From Subtercola sp. (lineage in GTDB: Bacteria > Actinomycetota > Actinomycetes > Actinomycetales > Microbacteriaceae), in the NCBI GenBank assembly GCA_025463765.1, contig JAODBC010000062.1, forward strand, positions 1 to 38,253: DNA of 38,253 nucleotides. Reading direction: 5' to 3'. The translations under genes and the position numbers were made by a program. The notes below the pieces were generated by a model that worked only from the letters and a program-made list of their open reading frames with translations, was not told where the DNA came from and searched no databases. Shown here piece after piece: positions 1 through 9,108 of this stretch (position 1 is the stretch's first letter; every line of letters starts with the position of its first letter).

Positions 1-36
1 CGCCCCATGATCGTTCCGGTCGTCATCGAGGCCTGA
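1..36 (+). CDS. C-terminal end of an upstream gene, probably ribonuclease J (partial)
   Basis: The first 36 bases read as the last eleven codons of an open frame (RPMIVPVVIEA) followed by TGA at 34-36. A C-terminus of the form RRPMI-V/L-PVV-x-E is typical, from memory, of actinobacterial RNase J, and that gene commonly lies just upstream of ftsK (dapA - rnj - ftsK). The identification rests on eleven residues plus synteny and is therefore tentative. The three secreted-protein genes that follow lie between this gene and ftsK. Confidence 0.5.
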   Translation, partial: RPMIVPVVIEA

Positions 37-59
37 CTCCAGGCAGTTTTGCAAAGCCG

Positions 60-88
60 CGTAATGGTTTGACGTGAGCTGACTCTCT
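60..88 (+). promoter_or_regulatory. Putative promoter of secreted-protein gene 1 (CGTAAT-N17-CTCTCT)
   Basis: CGTAAT at 60-65 and CTCTCT at 83-88 are separated by exactly 17 bases, and the start codon follows 30 bases later. The same two hexamers with the same spacing precede the other two family members (891-919 and 1687-1715). The -35-like half resembles that of ECF sigma factors of the BldN type (CGTAAC, from memory). Assignment to a sigma factor is inference. Confidence 0.6.
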
Positions 89-117
89 TTCATTAGAAAC
101 TTTTGAAAGGGGTTCTC

Positions 118-603
118 ATGTCAATCACCACTCGCACTCGACTCGTCACCGTCGGCTTGGTCGCGCTGACGTCACTCACCACCGCAATCGGCGGAGCCTC
201 GGCGGCACAAGCTGCTGCGGGTAGCACCGGCTCCGTCATTTCATTTTCGGTGCCCGACGCGGGCCCCGGCGAGCATCGGCCAGACCCGATCAACTTTTTC
301 GCCGAAGTATCCAACATCGGGTCATTGAACGGCAGCGACTTCTCGTACCTGATGGAATGCAGCGACGGCGGAATTTATCCGGTCACCGGGAAGATCAACT
401 ATGCAAACAAGTCCCTGCATATCAACGGCGAGCTTCCCGATTCAGAGACCGGTAACCGGTGCACGTTGACCGTAACGGTCGACCAGTCCGGCCGTTCGGT
501 ACAGCTCTCAAACCACGCCCCGCTGGTTTTTGAGCCTTCTGCAGTTCGAAACGTGTACGTCGTCGGCTCGATGCCGACGTACAGCCGCACGGGCGGTTTG
601 TAA
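118..603 (+). CDS. Small secreted protein, tandem family member 1
   Basis: A 161-residue protein of unknown function. The ATG at 118 is preferred over an in-frame TTG at 103 because GAAAGGGG lies at 105-112. Residues 1-32 form a Sec signal peptide: a basic start (TTRTR), a hydrophobic core, and probable cleavage after AQA. The mature part has two cysteines (about residues 81 and 115) and ends in RTGGL. Both features align with the two downstream genes: [DS]F-[AS]-[DY] before the first Cys, a short acidic/Gly stretch before the second, [LM]VF after it, and G-[SN]-x5-S-x-TGGL at the end. The Cys pair could form a disulfide after export. It is the most diverged of the three copies and lacks the final Gly. 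No enzyme motif or membrane anchor is visible. Confidence 0.8.
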   Translation: MSITTRTRLVTVGLVALTSLTTAIGGASAAQAAAGSTGSVISFSVPDAGPGEHRPDPINFFAEVSNIGSLNGSDFSYLMECSDGGIYPVTGKINYANKSLHINGELPDSETGNRCTLTVTVDQSGRSVQLSNHAPLVFEPSAVRNVYVVGSMPTYSRTGGL

Positions 604-746
604 GCAATCCGCAGGGACGAGTCGGGCCCCCTGTCGGCTCTTCGGCCGGCCGCCTCACCCGCGAGGTCACGCTGAGCGGTTGTTCGCACGAAAATCGCGC
701 ACTCCCGCCCTCTCAGCTCCGGGAGAGGAGCGCTTCCGCACGAGCA

Positions 747-802
747 AAGCCCGGGCGGACGAAAGAAGCTGGCGCAACGCCTTCTTTGGTCCGTCCGGGC
801 TT
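747..802 (+). terminator. Strong hairpin after secreted-protein gene 1
   Basis: A stem of about 21 bp with one mismatch (arms 747-768 and 781-802) has a 12-base loop at 769-780 and is followed by TTCTTTC. It lies between gene 1 and the promoter of gene 2. The stem and loop closely resemble the hairpin after gene 2 (1569-1614), so it appears to have been duplicated together with the gene. Confidence 0.65.
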
Positions 803-890
803 CTTTCACGCGCGGTGCGCGCCCGGCCGCGCCGCGTCGAGGAAGTCGTTTTGCCTGGCGACTATTTCCTCGACCACTTTTCGAAACTGA

Positions 891-919
891 CGTAATAGTT
901 TCTTGATCGGTGACTCTCT
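891..919 (+). promoter_or_regulatory. Putative promoter of secreted-protein gene 2 (CGTAAT-N17-CTCTCT)
   Basis: CGTAAT at 891-896 and CTCTCT at 914-919 have the same 17-base spacing as upstream of gene 1. GTTT after the first box (one base beyond it) and TGA directly before CTCTCT are also shared with gene 1. The ATG lies 35 bases downstream. Confidence 0.6.
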
Positions 920-954
920 CCTAATGAATCCCTATTTAGAGAAAGAAGCATCAC

Positions 955-1473
955 ATGGCTAAAAAATTTGCATTTCCCATTGCAGTTGCATTGTCGATTG
1001 CGGCAACCGGCGCGCTCGGCTTGACGGGCGCTACGTCGGCGTCGGCCGGCTCAATGTACGCACCGCCGGTGACGACGACGTCTGACTTGTCGTTCGTCGT
1101 TCCCCTCACCAACGACCCGGCCCAGACCAGTGTGCAGGTTTTCGGCAATATTGACGACCCGTACTTATCCGACAAATTCGCAGATTTTGTCATCAGCATC
1201 ACGTGCCCCGGCATCGCCCCGGTCACCGTGGCGACGGACAACGGTGTTCTATGGATGTCCCGCACGGGACCCCTCCTGTCCAGCAGCATTCGTGCGACCT
1301 TGCCGGTTTCCGAGGAGGGAAGAACCTGCTCGATTCATGCCGCATCGTCCTCTGCGAATCGCAAAATGGTGTTCGGCGCTCCGAGCACAAAGCCCGGCGA
1401 AACGGGCGATACGTCACGGCTCTACTTCTCGGGCAACGTGATTCTCAAGTCCTCGACCGGCGGGCTTGGCTGA
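955..1473 (+). CDS. Small secreted protein, tandem family member 2
   Basis: A 172-residue protein of unknown function. The ATG at 955 follows a purine-rich AGAGAAAGAAG. The N-terminus (MAKKFAFPIAVALSIAATG) is a signal peptide with probable cleavage after SASA near residue 32. Cysteines at about 84 (VISITC) and 125 (EEGRTC) align with gene 3 (VWVTC and EEGHTC), as does the segment D-[KN]-FAD-[FY] before the first Cys. The C-terminus is STGGLG. It is clearly closer to gene 3 than to gene 1. The protein would be exported and is probably beta-rich with one disulfide; that fold statement is inference. The signal-peptide codons are noticeably more A/T-rich than those of neighbouring genes. Confidence 0.82.
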   Translation: MAKKFAFPIAVALSIAATGALGLTGATSASAGSMYAPPVTTTSDLSFVVPLTNDPAQTSVQVFGNIDDPYLSDKFADFVISITCPGIAPVTVATDNGVLWMSRTGPLLSSSIRATLPVSEEGRTCSIHAASSSANRKMVFGAPSTKPGETGDTSRLYFSGNVILKSSTGGLG

Positions 1474-1480
1474 TATCGCA

Positions 1481-1505
1481 CGCCCTGACGCCCTGACGCC
1501 CTGAC
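1481..1505 (+). repeat. Three tandem copies of CGCCCTGA after gene 2
   Basis: The 8-bp unit CGCCCTGA is repeated at 1481, 1489 and 1497, starting 7 bases after the stop codon of gene 2. The period of 8 puts the TGA triplets (1486, 1494, 1502) in all three reading frames. Confidence 0.8.
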
Positions 1506-1568
1506 TCCCGGGCGCCGCCACGCCGCGCCGCCGCGTTGCCGCGTCGCCGCGTAGCAGCGAGAGAAGGT

Positions 1569-1614
1569 CGTGCGGACGAGAGAAGCCGGCGCAACACCTT
1601 CTCTCGTCTGTGCG
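1569..1614 (+). terminator. Strong hairpin after secreted-protein gene 2
   Basis: Arms 1569-1585 and 1598-1614 pair over about 17 bp, including several G-U pairs, around a 12-base loop (1586-1597). GGGCTTCTTTCG follows. Arm and loop sequences match the hairpin after gene 1 closely (both have GGCGCAAC in the loop). Confidence 0.65.
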
Positions 1615-1686
1615 GGCTTCTTTCGTTGGCGGCGGCGGGTGCCGCCATTAGGCGGCGTGGCGGGAGGTTCCGATTCGCTGAGGCGG

Positions 1687-1715
1687 CGTAATGGATGCGC
1701 GCTTGGACGCTCTCT
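1687..1715 (+). promoter_or_regulatory. Putative promoter of secreted-protein gene 3 (CGTAAT-N17-CTCTCT)
   Basis: CGTAAT at 1687-1692 and CTCTCT at 1710-1715 again have 17 bases between them. The ATG lies 34 bases downstream. This is the third instance of the arrangement in 1.7 kb, each directly before a family member. Confidence 0.6.
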
Positions 1716-1749
1716 TCGGTAGGGGGTTTCCTACAGAGAAGAGTTCAGG

Positions 1750-2256
1750 ATGCATCGATCCATGCGAAACCGACTGGCCGCGTACGCCGTGGCCGGCCTC
1801 GCCGTGGTTTCAGCCGTGGCCGCGCCGGGTGCGGCGTTTGCAGGGACTAGCGCCCCGTCGGCTACCGCGACCTCGACCATCAATACGGTGTTGCCGACGT
1901 GGGGTAACCCGCAGGCTCACGACCTCAATCTCTATGGGGCGTTCAAGGGCGCAAAAGCCAGCGACAACTTCGCCGACTACAGCGTTTGGGTCACCTGTGA
2001 CGACCTCAAGTCCTATCCGGTGCACGTCTACAAAGACACCATCACCGAGTACGCCGACGGAACGGTCGGAGGCACGCTCTTCGCCTCGATTTCACCGATC
2101 GAAGAGGGCCACACTTGCCGCATCCAGACCGGAGCGCCGGCCGGCCGGCGGCTGGTCTTCGACTCCAGTGGCTGGGTAATGCCGTTCGCCGGCTTCTGGG
2201 AGCTCGACCTCGCCGGCTCCGTCATTTCCGTCAGTAAGACCGGCGGCCTTGGCTGA
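1750..2256 (+). CDS. Small secreted protein, tandem family member 3
   Basis: A 168-residue protein of unknown function. The ATG at 1750 is preceded by AGAGAAGAG and AGG. A second in-frame Met at residue 5 is possible. The signal peptide has basic residues near the start (HRSMRNR), a hydrophobic core, and probable cleavage after AAFA near residue 34. Cysteines are at about 83 and 123, 40 residues apart, as in gene 2 (41) and gene 1 (34). The segment DNFADY before the first Cys, EEGHTC, R-[RK]-[LM]-VF and the terminal KTGGLG are shared with gene 2. No catalytic signature is visible. The three copies form a recent-looking tandem array that sits between conserved housekeeping genes. Confidence 0.82.
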   Translation: MHRSMRNRLAAYAVAGLAVVSAVAAPGAAFAGTSAPSATATSTINTVLPTWGNPQAHDLNLYGAFKGAKASDNFADYSVWVTCDDLKSYPVHVYKDTITEYADGTVGGTLFASISPIEEGHTCRIQTGAPAGRRLVFDSSGWVMPFAGFWELDLAGSVISVSKTGGLG

Positions 2257-2344
2257 TGTCGCTTCGTTGGCTGGTGGCTCTCGGCTGATATCTCGCATCG
2301 CGGACATGAATGCAGTCAGCAATGTTGGACAGGTCGCCGCCGGG

Positions 2345-2393
2345 CTGCGGATTTGTGTGGGTCGTTCGCGTCTACTCCCGCACGAATCCGCAG
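2345..2393 (+). terminator. Long inverted repeat after secreted-protein gene 3
   Basis: Arms 2345-2361 and 2377-2393 pair over 17 bp with two G-U pairs around a 15-base loop. There is no T-run afterwards, so it may be a U-less actinobacterial terminator or a bidirectional barrier before ftsK. Its sequence is unrelated to the hairpins after genes 1 and 2. Confidence 0.5.
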
Positions 2394-2481
2394 CTCGATG
2401 CCGAACGATCCGGGCCGCGCGACGTGAGGCGAGTTTCGGGGCGGCGCGGAGCGGCTACCGGGCGAAACGCAGCCGCGACAG

Positions 2482-2493
2482 TAGCGTAGGCGC
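2482..2493 (+). promoter_or_regulatory. Leaderless-type promoter of ftsK (TAGCGT, 6-bp spacer)
   Basis: TAGCGT at 2482-2487 is a TANNNT -10 box ending 6 bases before the ATG. No Shine-Dalgarno is present. This places the predicted transcription start at or next to the A of the start codon. Confidence 0.45.
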
Positions 2494-5400
2494 ATGGCTA
2501 CGAGTACCAGGTCGAACGCACGCGCCCGCGGGGCGGGTGCGCCGAAGGGGCGCGGCACAGCGAGCGGCGCCGCGAGCGCAAACGGCAGCAGCGCCGCCAG
2601 CGCGCGCAAGCCCGCGAACCGAACGGCGCCGACCACGATGCAAAAGACGCTGAAGTACCCGGTCGAAGAGCAGGGCCCTGGCCCCTTCGGCGCGATGTAC
2701 CTCGGCCTCGCCCACCTCGTGGGGGGAGCCGCTCGCGCCTTCGGGCACGAGAAGCTGGCGAAGGATGAACGGCGCGACGGATTCCCGTTTCTCCTGGTGC
2801 TGCTGGCCATCGCCGGCGCCGTCATCGAGTGGTTCCTGGTAGCGAATCCTGTTGCGAACCTGCTCGACGCCTACACGTTCGGTGGGCTCTTCGGCCGCGT
2901 GGCGTACGCGCTGCCGGTGGTGATGCTGCTGCTCGCGATCTGGCTGTTCCGGCATCCGAATTCCGTGAACGACAACGGGCGCATCGGAATCGGCCTGGGC
3001 ATCCTGCTGCTCTGCGTGTCGGGGCTCTGCCACGTGTTCAGCGCGCAGCCGTCACCCTCGGCCGGCATGGAGAGCCTGGCCGATGCCGGGGGAGTGTTCG
3101 GCTGGGTGATCGCGGCGCCCCTCGTGCTGCTGACGACCTCGGTCGGCGCGACCATCCTGATCTCGCTGCTGCTGATTCTGTCGATCTTCATCATTACGAA
3201 GACCCCGCCGAACAAGGTCGGCGTACGCCTGAAGGAGCTTTACACCTACCTGTTCGGCGCCGCATTCGGTGAGGCACCGGAGGCTCGTGAGCCGCGCGAA
3301 CCCAAAGACAAAGCGGCCAAGCTCGACAGGAGCGTTCAGACCGGCGATCTTCAGCTCGACTTCGAGACCGTCGACGATTCGCTGCCGTGGTGGCGCCGCA
3401 ATAAAAGCGGGCGCGAAGAAGACCCTGCGTTCGACAGCCCCATCATCCCGACAACCGCGCTCAACGAGGTCGTCGACCGAACCGTGGTCGAAGATCGCAC
3501 TCCGCCGACCGAGGTCATCGACAGCACCGCGAGTTTTGATGCCGCCCTGCTGGGCGACATGGAGGCCGCTGAGAGCGCCGTCAAGCGTTTCACGGGCGAG
3601 ATTCTGCCGGGATCGAAGTCGGCCACGGGCATCCGCGACGACGCCGCGACCGACGCACCCGCCTCGTTCACGGGCGTGCTCTTCGGCGGTGCACCGGCAC
3701 CAGCCGGAGCCGCCGGCGCCGCTGGCGCGCCGGGCTCCGTTGCCGCCACCCTGCCCGGTATGGCCGGCACCGGCGCGGTCTCCGGCGCGGACGCCGATGC
3801 AAGCGCAGCGGCCGAAGCGGATGACACGTTCCGCTCCCTCGCCGAAGTCAAAGAGCAAGAGGCGCTCAACTACGCCCTGCCGCCCGCCAACTCCCTCACG
3901 CTCGGCGAGCCGTCGAAGGCTCGCTCGCAGGCGAACGACGACATCGTGGCAGCCATCACGAACGTGCTGCAGCAGTTCCAAGTGGATGCCCGCGTCACGG
4001 GTTTCTCGCGCGGCCCCACCGTCACGCGCTACGAGATCGAACTCGGCCCGGGTGTGAAGGTCGAGCGCGTCACAGCCCTCAGCAAGAACCTCTCGTACGC
4101 CGTCGCCAGCAACGAGGTGCGCATCCTCTCGCCCATTCCAGGCCGCAGCGCCATCGGAGTGGAGATTCCGAACACCGACCGCGAGATCGTGGTGCTCGGC
4201 GACGTGCTGCGCTCGGCGAAGGCTACGAACGACCACCACCCCATGACCATCGGCGTCGGTAAAGACGTCGAGGGCAAGTTCATCATCGCGAACCTGGCCA
4301 AAATGCCTCACTTGCTGGTCGCCGGGTCGACCGGATCGGGTAAGTCGAGCTTCGTCAACTCCATGGTCACGAGCATCCTGATGCGGGCGAAGCCTTCCGA
4401 GGTGCGCATGGTGCTCATCGACCCGAAGCGCGTCGAGCTCACCGCATACCAGGGCGTCCCGCACCTCATCACGCCCATCATCACGAACCCGAAGAAGGCC
4501 GCCGAAGCGCTGGCCTGGGTCGTGAAAGAGATGGATATGCGGTACGACGACCTCGAGAGCTTCGGATTTCGGCACATCGACGACTTCAACCGTGCGGTGG
4601 TGAACGGCGAGATCATCCTTCCCGTCGGCAGCCACCGTGTGCTGAAGCCGTACCCGTATCTGCTCGTGGTCGTCGACGAGCTCGCCGACCTCATGATGGT
4701 GGCACCGCGAGACGTCGAAGACTCCATCGTGCGCATCACGCAGTTGGCCCGGGCATCCGGAATCCACCTCGTGCTCGCGACGCAGCGCCCGAGCGTCGAC
4801 GTCGTGACGGGACTGATCAAGGCCAACGTGCCGTCGCGGCTCGCCTTCGCCGTGACCAGCGTCACAGACTCGCGGGTCATTCTCGACCAGCCCGGTGCCG
4901 ACAAGCTCATCGGCCAGGGGGATGCCCTGTTCTTGCCGATGGGTGCGTCGAAGTCGATTCGTGTGCAGGGCGCGTGGGTCAGCGAGAGCGAGATCGAGAA
5001 GGTCGTTCAGCACGTCACCCGCCAGGCGCGCCCGGAATACCGCAACGATGTCACCGTGGCGGCCGTCTCGAAGCAGATCGACGCCGACATCGGCGACGAC
5101 CTCGAAGTGTTGCTGCAGGCGGCCGAGCTGGTCATCAATACCCAATTCGGCTCGACGTCGATGCTGCAGCGCAAGCTCAAAGTCGGTTTTGCCAAGGCCG
5201 GCCGGCTCATGGATCTTATGGAGTCCCGCGCGATCGTCGGGCCTTCAGAGGGTTCGAAGGCGCGCGATGTGCTCGTGAAGCCCGACCAGCTCGCCGAGGT
5301 GCTGGCGTCGCTTCGCGGAACGGATGTCGCGGGGCCGGCGCCTACGGGCCCGTCGAGTTCCTCCGCGTCTGCTGCCGCCGCGGCACCGTCGACTTATGCA

Positions 5401-5529
5401 CAGTCGAGCGTCGACGACGACGATGCACAGATGTCGTACGACGACCCTCTCGCCGAGCCCGGCCCCGGGTATCCTGAAGTCGAGGCTGATGGCGACGAAG
5501 ACGCGTGGGGCCTCACCGGCAGAGAGTAG
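2494..5529 (+). CDS. ftsK: DNA translocase FtsK/SpoIIIE
   Basis: A 1011-residue septal DNA pump that clears and resolves chromosome termini during division. Residues 1-50 are an Ala/Ser/Arg-rich cytoplasmic tail. About four to five membrane segments follow at roughly 97-117, 135-152, 164-183 and 201-235. A variable linker rich in Ala, Gly and Asp runs from 250 to about 450. The motor comes next, with Walker [10 protein letters not shown] near 613-621 and Walker [12 protein letters not shown] near 725-735. The C-terminal gamma winged helix ([21 protein letters not shown] region, near 875-925) would read polar KOPS-like sequences. An acidic tail of about 80 residues ends the protein. The leaderless-type promoter supports the ATG at 2494. 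The gene ends 4 bases before pgsA and probably forms an operon with pgsA and cinA. Confidence 0.96.
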   Translation: MATSTRSNARARGAGAPKGRGTASGAASANGSSAASARKPANRTAPTTMQKTLKYPVEEQGPGPFGAMYLGLAHLVGGAARAFGHEKLAKDERRDGFPFLLVLLAIAGAVIEWFLVANPVANLLDAYTFGGLFGRVAYALPVVMLLLAIWLFRHPNSVNDNGRIGIGLGILLLCVSGLCHVFSAQPSPSAGMESLADAGGVFGWVIAAPLVLLTTSVGATILISLLLILSIFIITKTPPNKVGVRLKELYTYLFGAAFGEAPEAREPREPKDKAAKLDRSVQTGDLQLDFETVDDSLPWWRRNKSGREEDPAFDSPIIPTTALNEVVDRTVVEDRTPPTEVIDSTASFDAALLGDMEAAESAVKRFTGEILPGSKSATGIRDDAATDAPASFTGVLFGGAPAPAGAAGAAGAPGSVAATLPGMAGTGAVSGADADASAAAEADDTFRSLAEVKEQEALNYALPPANSLTLGEPSKARSQANDDIVAAITNVLQQFQVDARVTGFSRGPTVTRYEIELGPGVKVERVTALSKNLSYAVASNEVRILSPIPGRSAIGVEIPNTDREIVVLGDVLRSAKATNDHHPMTIGVGKDVEGKFIIANLAKMPHLLVAGSTGSGKSSFVNSMVTSILMRAKPSEVRMVLIDPKRVELTAYQGVPHLITPIITNPKKAAEALAWVVKEMDMRYDDLESFGFRHIDDFNRAVVNGEIILPVGSHRVLKPYPYLLVVVDELADLMMVAPRDVEDSIVRITQLARASGIHLVLATQRPSVDVVTGLIKANVPSRLAFAVTSVTDSRVILDQPGADKLIGQGDALFLPMGASKSIRVQGAWVSESEIEKVVQHVTRQARPEYRNDVTVAAVSKQIDADIGDDLEVLLQAAELVINTQFGSTSMLQRKLKVGFAKAGRLMDLMESRAIVGPSEGSKARDVLVKPDQLAEVLASLRGTDVAGPAPTGPSSSSASAAAAAPSTYAQSSVDDDDAQMSYDDPLAEPGPGYPEVEADGDEDAWGLTGRE

Positions 5530-5533
5530 TACC

Positions 5534-6153
5534 ATGACCGTTTCGGGCACGCCCGCGAAGACCAGCAACTGGAACCTTCCGAACGCCATCACCATCGTGC
5601 GCATCCTGCTCGCGCCGGTGTTCTTCATCATGCTGCTTGCCGACAATGGTGCCGACGGCGTGCTTCGCTACCTCGCGGCCATTCTGTTCGTGCTCGCGAT
5701 CGCGACCGACGGCATCGACGGGCACCTCGCCCGCAAGAACAACCAGGTCACAGACCTCGGCAAGATCCTCGACCCCATCGCCGACAAGGTGCTCACCGGG
5801 GCGGCCCTGGTGGGCCTCTCGATTCTGAACGAACTGCCGTGGTGGGTCACCATCATCATTCTCATCCGCGAGGTCGGCATCACCGTCTGGCGGTTCGCCG
5901 TCATCAAACGCCGAGTCATCCCGGCTTCGCGCGGCGGAAAGCTGAAGACACTGGCGCAGTCGTTCGCCATCTCGTTCGCGCTGTTTCCGTTCTCCACGCT
6001 GTTCGGCGGATCCGACCCCGTGGTGATCACGTTCAACGTCATCAACATCGTGCTCATGTCGATCGCATTCATTCTCACGGTGATCACGGGCATCGACTAC
6101 CTCATTCAAGATCGCAAGCTCAACAAGGGCACGCCGACGGCGCCAGCCGCCGC

Positions 6154-6157
<4 letters not shown>
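5534..6157 (+). CDS. pgsA: CDP-diacylglycerol--glycerol-3-phosphate 3-phosphatidyltransferase
   Basis: A 207-residue membrane enzyme that makes phosphatidylglycerol phosphate from CDP-diacylglycerol and glycerol-3-phosphate, the committed step to phosphatidylglycerol and cardiolipin. The CDP-alcohol phosphotransferase signature D-x2-DG-x2-AR-x8-G-x3-D-x3-D is complete (D59, D62, G63, A66, R67, G76, D80, D84). Several hydrophobic segments surround it (about 20-36, 46-58, 87-115, 145-185). The frame is open further upstream, but the ATG at 5534 just after the ftsK stop gives the family's normal N-terminus (NLPNAITIVRILLAPVF). The next gene starts inside its stop codon. In Mycobacterium tuberculosis the paralogue in this position is named pgsA3, so the exact substrate is known only by family. 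Confidence 0.93.
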
Positions 6158-6768
<611 letters not shown>

Positions 6769-6847
6769 CGCGGCTTACGCCGTCATCTGCGTGCCCGAGG
6801 CGCATTCGCAGCGTTGCGTGGGAATGACTCAGGTTTCAATCTCGTTA

Positions 6848-6858
6848 CACCTGGTGTC
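6848..6858. promoter_or_regulatory. Operator-like inverted repeat upstream of clgR (ACACC-T-GGTGT)
   Basis: A perfect 5+5 inverted repeat around a central T, extended on both sides by GTTA and ATTAAC, lies about 115 bases before the clgR start. It could be a regulator binding site. It does not match the published ClgR consensus as I remember it. Confidence 0.35.
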
Positions 6859-6903
6859 ATTAACAAGCAAAGTCCAGTCTTCGTCGTTTAGAGTTTGTGC
6901 AAC

Positions 6904-6925
6904 GGGCAAGTAGTGTTACTTACCC
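6904..6925. promoter_or_regulatory. Inverted repeat in the clgR 5' region
   Basis: GGG-C-AAGTA-GTGT-TACTT-A-CCC is a near-perfect dyad (stem AAGTA/TACTT flanked by GGG/CCC), 48 bases before the clgR ATG. It could act as an operator or as an RNA hairpin in the leader. Confidence 0.4.
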
Positions 6926-6972
6926 CGACTGCATAGCCGGTTCGACTGAGATAGACACGCAAGGAGGCTCCA

Positions 6973-7278
6973 ATGATTTTAGTTCGCCAAGAGATCGGCG
7001 ACGTGCTGCGGGACTTCCGTCTTCAGAAGGGCAGAACCCTTCGCCAGGTCGCAAGTAAGGCCAGCGTCGCACTCGGTTACCTCAGCGAGGTCGAGCGCGG
7101 TCAAAAAGAAGCGTCCAGCGAAATTCTCGCCTCTGTGGCAGAAGCGCTCGACACTCCCATCTCCGTCATCATGCGCGAGGTCGGCGACCGGCTTGCCGTC
7201 ATCGAGGGCATCGACACCATTCCCGACACGGTGCCCGACGAGTTCGTAGCCGGTTTCGATGCTTTGGCGTCGCGCTGA
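6973..7278 (+). CDS. clgR: XRE-family transcriptional regulator, ClgR-like
   Basis: A 101-residue protein with a Cro/CI-type helix-turn-helix over roughly residues 8-62 (LRDFRLQKGRTLRQVASKA, then GYLSEVERGQKEASSEIL). These motifs are characteristic of ClgR, which in corynebacteria and mycobacteria activates clp protease genes under envelope or proteotoxic stress. Its place after pgsA and before recA matches the M. tuberculosis order (pgsA3 - Rv2745c). A strong AAGGAGG sits 5 bases before the ATG. It has about 200 bases of its own upstream region with two dyads, so it is probably transcribed alone and autoregulated (inference). The C-terminal 30 residues are acidic and family-variable. Confidence 0.8.
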   Translation: MILVRQEIGDVLRDFRLQKGRTLRQVASKASVALGYLSEVERGQKEASSEILASVAEALDTPISVIMREVGDRLAVIEGIDTIPDTVPDEFVAGFDALASR

Positions 7279-7393
7279 CCCGTACTCTGAGTCTTTCGCA
7301 TCGGGCGCGAGCCGCAGGCCATCACGGTCGGCAGCTCGCGCCCTTTCTTCTGTGTGCTCCACCCCACCCCTCTCCCGATCGTCGAGGTCTGTT

Positions 7394-7618
7394 GTGCGTC
7401 TGAGTGAATTCCGTCAAGCCGTGAACGACGAGTTCGGGTCGGGCTACGGTCGTGTCGTCACGTCTGACCTTGTGTTGCCTGAATTCTCCGGCCACACCGC
7501 CGAGCAGGCGCTGGCGGCGGGCGAAGACATCAAGAACGTCTGGCTGGCGTTGTGCCGTGCGGCAGATGTTCCGCAGAGCCGTTGGTACGGAGCTGGTCTG
7601 CCGCAACCGCGCCGCTGA
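7394..7618 (+). CDS. DUF3046 family small protein
   Basis: A 74-residue protein starting at GTG (RLSEFRQAVNDEFG...). The pattern RLSEF-x5-DEFG-x4-R, then A-x-AGEDIKNVWLALC and a short C-terminal tail matches DUF3046, a small actinobacterial family usually found directly upstream of recA. No function is established. It is predicted to be soluble, with no signal peptide or membrane segment. The frame is open further upstream but that part has no family resemblance, so GTG 7394 is chosen. No clear Shine-Dalgarno is present. Confidence 0.82.
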   Translation: MRLSEFRQAVNDEFGSGYGRVVTSDLVLPEFSGHTAEQALAAGEDIKNVWLALCRAADVPQSRWYGAGLPQPRR

Positions 7619-7730
7619 CCGAGCTGTCGGCGGCCTCGCCGGCGGCATCGTGACCGTGCCACTGGCCGCTCGTCGAACGCTGGTGCATTCGTTCGTATCT
7701 TCGAACACGACGACACGCCGAATAAATCGC

Positions 7731-7746
7731 TCGAATATATGTTCGG
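7731..7746. promoter_or_regulatory. SOS box (LexA operator) upstream of recA
   Basis: TCGAAT-ATAT-GTTCGG matches the actinobacterial LexA consensus TCGAAC-N4-GTTCGA at 10 of 12 fixed positions. It lies about 277 bases before the recA start. A second dyad, GTTCG-N6-CGAAC (7691-7706), is 25 bases upstream but has the arms in the opposite order. The region 7619-8022 otherwise holds no gene I can support. Confidence 0.75.
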
Positions 7747-8022
7747 GTGTTGTTAGTGTTCTTCACAGCGGAGTGATTCGCGTCGTTCTCCACAGAACGG
7801 ATGCCCGTCGACCACGGTGTCGGTGGTTATTCCTATCGTGAGAAGGGTAAGAAACACAACGCACATATGCCTTGTCGTCAGCCGCATCGCCGAAGAACCC
7901 ATCCGGGAATCCGACACGAGGGCAGGCGCGACAGCCTATAGGCGCACCGAACCGCGGCGCGGGTCGAGCAGTCTCCATCGAGAGTGTTCAACCAGGCGAG
8001 CACCTGATTGAAGGAGACCCCA

Positions 8023-9105
<1,083 letters not shown>

Positions 9106-9108
9106 CTC

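Noticed and set aside
1165..1167. TTA codon in secreted-protein gene 2 as a sign of bldA-type control
   Set aside because: TTA also occurs in recX, hflX, hisC, the SseB gene, pheT and tyrS, so it is not a rare marker here.
3052..5145. 697-codon minus-strand frame inside ftsK
   Set aside because: Shadow frame of ftsK with no domain signature and composition typical of antisense GC-rich DNA.
7452..7841. 129-codon plus-strand frame downstream of the DUF3046 gene
   Set aside because: It overlaps the DUF3046 gene in another frame and runs through the SOS box; no plausible start signal or motif.
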